Source: Hyphomicrobiales bacterium (GTDB taxonomy: Bacteria > Pseudomonadota > Alphaproteobacteria > Rhizobiales > Xanthobacteraceae). Taken from it: DNA of 64,000 nt. The stretch is taken from NCBI GenBank assembly GCA_021730985.1, contig JAKFYI010000001.1:1-64000 (forward strand). Direction: 5' to 3'. The notes under the pieces are model-generated. The model made no database searches, was not told the origin of the DNA, and was given only the letters and a program-made list of their open reading frames with translations. Position 1 is the stretch's first letter. Each line of letters begins with the position of its first letter. Positions 58,514 through 64,000 of this stretch are shown one piece after another. A program made the translations under genes and the position numbers.

Positions 58514-60133
58514 ATGACAGCCCCAGCACCCCCACCGCGCGCGTACAGCTACGTGCGCTTCAGCACGGTAGAGCAGCGCAAGGGAACGAGCCTTGAGCGG
58601 CAGACCGCTGCGGCGCGCAAGTATGCGGAGGAACACGGACTAGAGCTGGACACCGAACTAGACCTGCAGGACTTGGGCGTTTCAGGATTTCGGCTCAAGA
58701 ACGCAGAGACTGGGGCGCTGGGGCTGTTCCTGCGCGCTGTTGAGGACGGGCGCGTGCCGAAAGGCAGCTACCTGCTCGTGGAGAATATCGACCGATTGAC
58801 GCGCTCGAACATGTTCGACGCACAGACCCTGTTCATGAACATCCTTCGGGCGGGAATTACGGTTGTCACCCTGACTAACAACCAAACCTACTCTAGGGAG
58901 AGCATCAACACGGACCCCACGCAGACGCTATTTCTCGTGGTCGAACTAATGCGGGCAAACCAGGAGAGCGCGCGCAAGGGGCAATTGGTCAGTGACGCTA
59001 AGGAGAGGAAGCGACAACGCCTTATGAGCGGTGAGACGCTCGCCAAGCCATACACGAAGCAGACGCCCGCGTGGATTGCGTGGAACGCGGAGGACAAGAG
59101 CTACCAGTTAATCCCGGAGCGCGCGGACGTTGTGCGCTTCGTGTTTCAGCAATCAGACGCGGGCTGGGGGCTGGACCGCGTTGCGCGTGCGCTAAACATG
59201 CGCGGTGAACCTACATGGGGCGCGGTGGGCAGCAAACGAAAGGGTGACCACTGGCGCGGATCGTATCTGCGAAAGATCGTCGCCAGCAAAGCGCCAATCG
59301 GCATGTTCACGCCCCATAAGACGACACACGAGAGAGACACAGGGAGGCGCAAGGATATCCCGCTAGACGCTGTTGCCCTGTGGCCTGCGGTGGTGGACGA
59401 GGAGTTGTATTGGCGAGTGTCGCGTCGGACACAGGCGCGAGCGCCACGCGGAAAGAACGCAGACAGAGCGCCAACTAATGCTTTCGCGGGTGTACTCAGG
59501 TGCGCCAGATGTGGGGGCACAGTAATCCGCGTAAGCAAGGGCGTGGCGCACGGACGGGGGCGGGAGAATGTCTATCTCGTGTGCGCGCGCGCTCACAACA
59601 GGGCGCACGGCTGCGAATATTTGGCGGTGAGATATCGAGACGTGGAGGACGCGTTCAAATCCAACGTGGAGCATGTCATCCGCACCGCGCCGCGAGGCAA
59701 GAACACAGCCGCCATCGACCGCCGCATCAACAATCTTTTGGTGGGCGTAGAGTTGCTGGAGAGCGAGACTAGAGACGCTGCAGAATTTGCGGCACAAGAG
59801 AAAACCCCAGCAGCGCGAGAGCTATTCAGGGCGAAGGAAGCTGAACTGGAACGGACACGCGCGACCCTGCGGGACCTGAGGGGACAGAGGAACACACTGA
59901 CTACCGCAAGCGTGCGAAGCAGACTGAAGGAAGTCTACGAAGCCTTCAGCGCTGAGCCGCTCAGCCCGGCGACTGCAAACGCGGCGGTCAAGCAGGCCAT
60001 TAAGACCATCACGCTGGACGCGAGAGAGGCGACCTTAGCGCTTCTATGGCACCACTCTGAGGAAAGCCAAGTGATAAGCTTCGTCTCGCCGCACAAGGAC
60101 TGGACCCCCACACTGCCGGAAGCAACAGGTTAA
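58514..60133 (+). CDS. Large serine recombinase (integrase)
   Basis: A 539-residue site-specific recombinase. The catalytic domain starts YVRFSTVEQ with Ser17 as nucleophile, and LENIDRLTR and GVSGFRLKN follow in the usual positions. The recombinase domain (from about 160) and a zinc ribbon (LRCARCG with VCARAHNRAHGC) lead to a coiled-coil near 400-470 that governs directionality. It sits about 260 bases inside attL, the usual layout for enzymes of the phiC31 type. It presumably mediated insertion of this element into comM. Confidence 0.93.
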   Translation: MTAPAPPPRAYSYVRFSTVEQRKGTSLERQTAAARKYAEEHGLELDTELDLQDLGVSGFRLKNAETGALGLFLRAVEDGRVPKGSYLLVENIDRLTRSNMFDAQTLFMNILRAGITVVTLTNNQTYSRESINTDPTQTLFLVVELMRANQESARKGQLVSDAKERKRQRLMSGETLAKPYTKQTPAWIAWNAEDKSYQLIPERADVVRFVFQQSDAGWGLDRVARALNMRGEPTWGAVGSKRKGDHWRGSYLRKIVASKAPIGMFTPHKTTHERDTGRRKDIPLDAVALWPAVVDEELYWRVSRRTQARAPRGKNADRAPTNAFAGVLRCARCGGTVIRVSKGVAHGRGRENVYLVCARAHNRAHGCEYLAVRYRDVEDAFKSNVEHVIRTAPRGKNTAAIDRRINNLLVGVELLESETRDAAEFAAQEKTPAARELFRAKEAELERTRATLRDLRGQRNTLTTASVRSRLKEVYEAFSAEPLSPATANAAVKQAIKTITLDAREATLALLWHHSEESQVISFVSPHKDWTPTLPEATG

Positions 60134-60136
60134 GCC

Positions 60137-61009
60137 GTGGCGAAGAACAAGCACATCAGGCGGCGCAGGCGGCGCAGGGCGCACCATTCGGACGTAACTT
60201 ACAAGGCATTGGAGACGATTGAGCAGACGGCCAGACGCACGATGTCGCGTCCGCGCACATTGCCCCTCGCGAAGATCATGGTGGCGGACCAAGTGTTCCA
60301 GTGGCGATTGACGGATGAGAACCTTATCGAACGAGAGCGGCATACCCGCGTATTGCGTAAGGCGGTGGAGCGCGGGGGCCGGAGCCACAAAGCGTTAGCG
60401 CCTTTGGTGGTCACAGCTGTAGGCGACAAGTTTTATCTCATAGACGGCCACCACAGGCTTGAAGCATACGAAAAAGAACGGTGGCCCCATGAGGTCCCTG
60501 TGATTTATTTCGAGGGGCGCCTGCGGGACGCGTGTGTCGAGGGGCTGCGGCGTAACGTCAAAGACAAGCTGCCAATGACGCTATCAGACAAGCGCGAAGC
60601 CGCTTGGAGGCTGGTCAAAATGGGCGGTTATACGCAAACACAGATACACAGCATGACTGGACACAGCGTGCGAAGCATTTCGACAATGTACGGCGTGTGG
60701 AAGGCGAAGCGGGGCGAGGTTCGACAGCTCACATGGAAGACAGTGCTCGCAAACAACTACGATGATGGGAAGATGAGCGGCGGCGACTGGTTTGAAGAGA
60801 AGGCGCAAAAGCTTGCGAAGCAAATCCACAAGAACGTCGGGCCAGGGTTTGTGCGCGACACAGACGTAACGGCGCGCGCGCTGGAAATCATTAGCGCTAA
60901 TCTGCCCGAAGGCCTGATACGGGAATGGTTACAGCAAGCGCGGGACATCGTTGAGGAAGAGACACGGGAGGCCAAGGAGATGCCCAAGGGAAAGACCTTT
61001 GAGTTTTGA
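60137..61009 (+). CDS. ParB/Srx-type nuclease-domain protein
   Basis: A 290-residue protein that starts at GTG 60137, four bases after the recombinase stop. An Arg/Lys-rich leader (1-20) precedes a ParB-like domain whose LIDGHHRLEAY (101-111) matches the DGxHR signature found in ParB, sulfiredoxin and DNA-modification proteins. EGLRRNVKDKLPMTLSDKREAAWRLVKMG and a helix-turn-helix-like TQTQIHSMTGHSVRSISTMYG follow, so it may bind DNA. The C-terminal 80 residues are helical. It could be a partition or transcription factor or a nuclease; no ParA-like partner is in the element. Function is unassigned. Confidence 0.75.
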   Translation: MAKNKHIRRRRRRRAHHSDVTYKALETIEQTARRTMSRPRTLPLAKIMVADQVFQWRLTDENLIERERHTRVLRKAVERGGRSHKALAPLVVTAVGDKFYLIDGHHRLEAYEKERWPHEVPVIYFEGRLRDACVEGLRRNVKDKLPMTLSDKREAAWRLVKMGGYTQTQIHSMTGHSVRSISTMYGVWKAKRGEVRQLTWKTVLANNYDDGKMSGGDWFEEKAQKLAKQIHKNVGPGFVRDTDVTARALEIISANLPEGLIREWLQQARDIVEEETREAKEMPKGKTFEF

Positions 61010-61022
61010 CACGCGGCGGCCT

Positions 61023-61060
61023 CCAACATGCAAGCACTGCACATGCAATTTGCATGTTGG
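61023..61060. terminator. Hairpin between convergent genes
   Basis: An 11-bp perfect stem CCAACATGCAA/TTGCATGTTGG with a 16-base loop, between the ParB-like gene and the convergent lipoprotein. It has no T-tract, so a termination role is uncertain. Confidence 0.4.
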
Positions 61061-61068
61061 CCTCCGGC

Positions 61069-61392
61069 TCAGCAGCCCGCCGCCGCAGCGCCCGAAGCGC
61101 CGCCGATGCCACACAAGGCGCGCCCTGCTTGTTGCAGACCGGACCCGAAGCGGTCGGCGTCGTCGTCATCCCGAGCGCGTTGTGCGGCGGCCATCTGACG
61201 GTACGTCACAAGGTTCTGGCGACACTGAGAATACGCTTGCGGGTCTGAAGAGCGCCGCTCGGCAACGGTCTTCCTACAAGACGCGTCGTCTTGAGCTTCC
61301 ATACGGGCGGCCAACTCGCCGTCACTTAAACGGCTGGAGCAGGCACTGAGGCTCACCACCAAAATCCCACACGCGAGAACAAGTAGACGCAT
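61069..61392 (-). CDS. Small lipoprotein of the element, 1
   Basis: A 107-residue protein with a short lipoprotein signal: RLLVLACGILVVSLSAC with the lipobox LSAC, so Cys18 would be lipidated. The mature part is Ser/Asp/Ala-rich with three further cysteines and ends in a Gly/Ala-rich stretch. ATG 61392 gives a standard signal peptide; the longer frame does not. No family is recognised. It may be surface exclusion, immunity or envelope-related, but that is a guess. Confidence 0.6.
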   Translation of the reverse strand: MRLLVLACGILVVSLSACSSRLSDGELAARMEAQDDASCRKTVAERRSSDPQAYSQCRQNLVTYRQMAAAQRARDDDDADRFGSGLQQAGRALCGIGGASGAAAAGC

Positions 61393-61661
61393 TCGGAGCC
61401 CGCCTTCAAACGAGACTATCGGGCACTTTGGGTCTAGGAGAAAGTCGTCCGAATTGACGCAGTGCTGTGAGGCGAGCAGCAGCAGCGCGGCTTTACTCGG
61501 TGTTTTGAAAGGGCACGCGCGACAGCGCTGGGGAAAAAAAGCGGAAAAGGGGACCCGATTGTCTGCGCGGCAGGCCGCCAACCCCGAGCAAAAGTCGATG
61601 TTCGGGGTGGGAGGGGTGCCTGCTCTAAAGGCGAGCGGGGTAGTGTCTCAATGGTAAAAGT

Positions 61662-61985
61662 TTATTTGCAGGCGACCATTAGGGATCGATAAACCGCCGT
61701 CCCTGAAACCGAAGTTGCCTCTCCACTAAAGCCGCGATTGGTTCCCCTGACGGCCGCCGTAGATGCGCTTATCTGACCTTGTTCGCGCTGGTCTTGTCCC
61801 GCCAGGAAATAACCTTGAGGACAAACTTCGTTCGCTTTGTCGTAGCAAGCGCCCATGGTTTGGATGGCGCCATTACATTCGATCCTCGTGTATTGACGTC
61901 CATCTGGCCCATGCACCTTTTGTGCGGGCGTTAGACACCCAGGAAGCCAAATCGCGACGCCGACAATCCCGGCCCAGTGCCTCAT
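61662..61985 (-). CDS. Small lipoprotein of the element, 2
   Basis: A 107-residue protein with the lipobox WLPGC after a short hydrophobic start, so Cys17 is the likely lipid site. Four more cysteines (IECNG, GACYD, EVCPQ, VACK) could form disulfides. GFSGEATSVSGTAVYRSL near the end has no recognised motif. It is co-oriented with lipoprotein 1 but separated by about 270 bases in which I see no gene. Confidence 0.6.
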   Translation of the reverse strand: MRHWAGIVGVAIWLPGCLTPAQKVHGPDGRQYTRIECNGAIQTMGACYDKANEVCPQGYFLAGQDQREQGQISASTAAVRGTNRGFSGEATSVSGTAVYRSLMVACK

Positions 61986-62127
61986 GACAAGTACTCCCAG
62001 TATAGTTGGCGGCTAGATTATTGGCCTTTCACTCAAGATGCACGGCTGTCTCTTGTGGGGGCCTGCACTTCGCCGCCTTGCCGATCACGTCAGCGGGATG
62101 CTTCTCGCCTTTGGGGCCACGGGGCAT

Positions 62128-62307
62128 TTAATCGTCCGACCAACTTTTGGGGGTCCGCATGACCATCCAATCCGGCCCGCCATTGCGGGGAGGGCTGAAT
62201 TTGCTAACGGCCACAGTGATCTCTTGATCCGGGTAAATTGCCGTCTGCTCCGCCATAGCTTGCAGCCTGATCTCGGCGATTTCGGCTTGTGAACGCAGTC
62301 GGTACAT
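62128..62307 (-). CDS. 59-residue protein with strong ribosome binding site
   Basis: A small gene with TAGGAGGGAGCC directly before its ATG at 62307 and a TAA at 62128-62130. The protein has an amphipathic N-terminal helix (RLRSQAEIAEIRLQAMAEQT), then a Pro/Gly-rich middle and a short acidic C-terminus. No family is recognised. The excellent ribosome binding site makes it more credible than other small frames in the element. It lies about 190 bases inside attR. Confidence 0.55.
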   Translation of the reverse strand: MYRLRSQAEIAEIRLQAMAEQTAIYPDQEITVAVSKFSPPRNGGPDWMVMRTPKSWSDD

Positions 62308-62469
62308 GGCTCCCTCCTAATGGTTGAGTTTGATAGGTGGTCAAAACCTGCCGGGATTTCAACTGAGACACTACCTCCAAGGGACCCAGGTGGACGTGTG
62401 CGGGCCCTACGCAGGAAGGACTACCCATGCCCCATGCAAAAGCGCGTGGACGCGCTTCGAGCCATGCAA

Positions 62470-62522
62470 TTGTTGTCATTCACAATCCGCGAGCTTGAAG
62501 GCCGGCAGGCCGGGCGCGACCT
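62470..62522. other. attR: right junction of the comM-integrated element
   Basis: The element arm runs from 62470 (ATTGTTG) to 62495, then the core TT at 62496-62497, then comM codons from F31 back to M1. The arm is 26 bases, the same length as at attL. Confidence 0.85.
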
Positions 62523-62590
62523 GGACCTGAACGTCGACCGCGCGGGCTTCGATGCCCTCGAATGCCACCGTGCTGACCCGTTGGACCATG
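62498..62590 (-). pseudogene. comM: comM, 5' part (codons 1-31) cut off by the element
   Basis: Read on the minus strand from ATG 62590 this gives MVQRVSTVAFEGIEARAVDV, then a Gln/Val-rich strand ending in GLPAF, the classic N-terminus of ComM/YifB. After F31 the frame runs six codons into the element (KLADCE) and stops at TGA. In the uninterrupted gene the next codon would be AAC, restoring AFNIVGLPDKAV. gshB is the gene upstream, as in other Rhizobiales. Confidence 0.9.
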
Positions 62591-62718
62591 GCCGCTCCTC
62601 AACCGGCAACAGCCTAATGGAACTCTGTTCTCATGTGCAAGAACATTTGCAGAACAAAACGACTCAACTACAATGGTGGCCTGGGTTTGGGGAGACCCTC
62701 TTTTGAAGGAGACCACCC

Positions 62719-62904
62719 ATGATCGACCTGAAATCCATCGAATCCGAGCTCAACCACGCCCGGCTGGCGCGCATCGAAGCCGAGGCGGCCTCAACCGACG
62801 TCGAGGATCTGATCTTCCGGGTGCAGCACTTCGAGCCGGGCCGCGGCCGGCTGTTCTTCTTCGTCGATGGCGGGGAATCCGAGCCGCAGCGAGCCGCCAA
62901 CTAG
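62719..62904 (+). CDS. Small acidic protein, unknown
   Basis: A 61-residue protein with GAAGGAG just before its ATG, so probably a real small gene. It has an amphipathic helix (LKSIESELNHARLARIEAEA), then a hydrophobic strand (FFFVDGGES). It lies in the comM-gshB intergenic region, divergent from comM and convergent with gshB, whose stop is three bases away. No family is recognised. Confidence 0.6.
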   Translation: MIDLKSIESELNHARLARIEAEAASTDVEDLIFRVQHFEPGRGRLFFFVDGGESEPQRAAN

Positions 62905-62907
62905 CGG

Positions 62908-63852
62908 TCAGCCGCGCCGCTTCGCCTCGATCGCGTCCCAGGTCATCGCCGCGACGTCCGGTCCGCCGAGATTCTTGATGGCGCGGATGCCGGTCGGCGA
63001 GGTGACGTTGATCTCGGTGAGCATGCCGTCGATCACGTCGATGCCGACCAGGATCAGACCGCGCTCCTTCAGCGCCGGCCCGATGGTTGCGCAGATTTCG
63101 CGCTCGCGCGGGGTGAGTTCCGTGTCCTTCGGCGAGCCGCCGCGCACCATGTTGGAGCGCAGGTCGTCGGCCGCGGGCACCCGGTTGACGGCGCCTGCGA
63201 ACACGCCGTCCACCAGCATGATGCGCTTGTCGCCCTTCGCCACCGCCGGCAGGAATTTCTGCACCACCCACGGCTCGCGGAACGTGGCCGCGAACATGTC
63301 GTAGAGCGAGCCGAAGTTGAGATCGTCCCTGGTGAGGCGGAACACCGCACCGCCGCCGTGGCCGTACAGCGGCTTCATCACGATGTCGTTGTGCTCGGCG
63401 CGGAACGCCTTGATCTCCGTGAGGTCGCGCGTGATCAGCGTCGGCGGCATCAGCGCGGCGAACTGCATCACGAACATCTTCTCCGGCGCGTTGCGCACCT
63501 CGCGCGGATTGTTCACCACCAGAGTCTTGGGGTGGATCTGCTCGAGCAGATGCGTCGCCGTGATGTAGGCAAGGTCGAACGGCGGGTCCTGCCGCATCAG
63601 GATGACGTCGAAGCTGGCGAGATCGGTGCGCTTGGCTTCGCCCAGCGTGAAGTGGCTGCCGGCGTCGTCGCGGACCTGCAGCGGCTGCACGGCGCCGAAC
63701 ACATGGCCCTCCGTCATGGCGAGCCGGTCCGGCGTGTAATAGCCGATGCGGTGGCCGCGTTTCTGGGCCTCCAGCAGCATCGCAAAGGTCGAATCGCCGC
63801 GGATGTTGATCCGCTCGATCGGGTCCATCTGAACGGCGACGTTCAAGACCAT
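62908..63852 (-). CDS. gshB: Glutathione synthetase
   Basis: A 314-residue ATP-grasp ligase that joins gamma-glutamylcysteine and glycine in glutathione synthesis. N-terminal [32 protein letters not shown], the [19 protein letters not shown] region, [14 protein letters not shown] in the ATP-grasp loop and [13 protein letters not shown] near the C-terminus are family signatures. Length is normal. In related genomes comM follows it directly; here the comM 5' fragment and the inserted element intervene. Confidence 0.95.
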   Translation of the reverse strand: MVLNVAVQMDPIERINIRGDSTFAMLLEAQKRGHRIGYYTPDRLAMTEGHVFGAVQPLQVRDDAGSHFTLGEAKRTDLASFDVILMRQDPPFDLAYITATHLLEQIHPKTLVVNNPREVRNAPEKMFVMQFAALMPPTLITRDLTEIKAFRAEHNDIVMKPLYGHGGGAVFRLTRDDLNFGSLYDMFAATFREPWVVQKFLPAVAKGDKRIMLVDGVFAGAVNRVPAADDLRSNMVRGGSPKDTELTPREREICATIGPALKERGLILVGIDVIDGMLTEINVTSPTGIRAIKNLGGPDVAAMTWDAIEAKRRG

Positions 63853-63939
63853 GAGAATTCCCTGAATCCCAAAGGCAACCGCAAACGAGTGGTTAACATG
63901 TTGCCGCCAATCTGACCGTCTATTCGGGTGGGAATTGCA

Positions 63940-64000
63940 ATGTCCATTTTGCGAAGATTATCAATTGCCACCAAGCTTTACGCGATATTTGCGCTGCTCG
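63940..64000 (+). CDS. Chemotaxis receptor-like protein (start only)
   Basis: The first 20 codons, beginning at ATG 63940 with GGGAA upstream. The frame reads [20 protein letters not shown], the usual start of a methyl-accepting chemotaxis protein: a basic anchor, then the first transmembrane helix. The remainder lies outside the window, so the call rests on the N-terminus alone. Confidence 0.5.
   Translation, partial: MSILRRLSIATKLYAIFALL

Larger units (their letters stand above)
58257..62497. mobile_element. Serine-integrase element inserted in comM (about 4.24 kb)
   Basis: Its ends are defined by splitting of comM: codons 1-31 lie right of the element and codons 32 to the end lie left. 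The shared dinucleotide TT is at 58255-58256 and 62496-62497. Joining the ends gives an attP-like site with 26-bp arms in inverted-repeat relation. Contents: a small HTH-like protein, a large serine recombinase, a ParB-type protein, two small lipoproteins on the opposite strand and a 59-residue protein. Base use looks richer in A and less G+C-heavy than the flanking genes by eye. No phage structural or conjugation genes are present, so it depends on other elements for transfer or is a minimal island. Confidence 0.88.

Noticed and set aside
60137..61009. The element's ParB-type gene as part of a chromosomal partition system
   Set aside because: It has no ParA partner, differs from the true ParB at 13.0 kb and is coupled to an integrase, so a role in chromosome segregation is unlikely.
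61393..61661. A gene between the two element lipoproteins
   Set aside because: Short frames exist on both strands but none has a ribosome binding site or recognisable protein; a G/A-rich run at about 61530-61560 may be regulatory.
62204..62479. A 91-residue minus-strand frame starting within the attR arm
   Set aside because: It overlaps the better supported 59-residue gene in another frame, has no ribosome binding site and no recognisable domain.

Overview
This 64 kb window is high-GC, densely coded chromosomal DNA from an alphaproteobacterium, most likely a member of the Hyphomicrobiales (Rhizobiales) of the Bradyrhizobium/Xanthobacteraceae type. The gene set and order support this: parB-parA-rsmG-mnmG-mnmE, rho, hemJ and hemE followed by the PEP-synthase-regulator-like gene, maf, coaE, dnaQ and secB, then hslV/hslU beside hisB-hisH-hisA-hisF-hisE-coaA, together with an ornithine-lipid acyltransferase and several families of short palindromic repeats. 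The species cannot be named from the sequence alone.

Layout. 1-13 kb holds envelope and housekeeping genes: a LolA-like carrier, exonuclease III, a CenR-like response regulator, an L,D-transpeptidase, a HerA-type ATPase, a PLP homeostasis protein, a TPR protein, and leuS-lptE-holA. 13-19 kb is the chromosome segregation and tRNA modification block (parB, parA, rsmG, mnmG, mnmE) with parS-like palindromes. 19-22 kb has three tandem paralogous substrate-binding proteins. 22-31 kb holds a TSUP transporter, a cold-shock protein, a DUF255 protein, rho, hemJ, a GIY-YIG nuclease gene bracketed by palindromes, a Bug-type binding protein and hemE. The 340-367 bp gap between hemE and the next gene is the best candidate for the replication origin. 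31-39 kb carries the PEP-synthase-regulator-like gene, maf, coaE, dnaQ, secB, fxsA, a Tim44-like gene, mltA, an Smr gene and a mazEF pair. 39-43 kb is a minus-strand catabolic-looking cluster (cupin, Bug protein, two flavin monooxygenases). 43-53 kb holds hslU/V, brnTA and the histidine genes. 53-64 kb has olsB, a hybrid histidine kinase, comM, gshB and the start of a chemotaxis receptor.

The standout region is 58.25-62.50 kb. A small element of about 4.24 kb carrying a large serine recombinase has inserted inside comM (Mg-chelatase-like ATPase). The first 31 codons of comM lie at 62498-62590 and the rest lies at 56811-58256, both on the minus strand. Joining them across a shared TT restores a 512-residue reading frame of normal length. 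Placing the element ends side by side gives an attP-like site whose imperfect inverted repeats lie exactly 26 bp on each side of that TT. Besides the recombinase the element carries a small HTH-like protein, a ParB-type nuclease-domain protein, two small lipoproteins and a 59-residue protein with a strong ribosome binding site. I cannot assign a function to the cargo.

How the genes work together: the central part is the conserved origin-proximal neighbourhood, with origin, parABS, tRNA modification, dnaQ and heme synthesis. The periphery carries amino-acid and cofactor synthesis plus envelope maintenance. Accessory DNA consists of two type II toxin-antitoxin pairs, several palindromic repeat families and the comM-integrated element.
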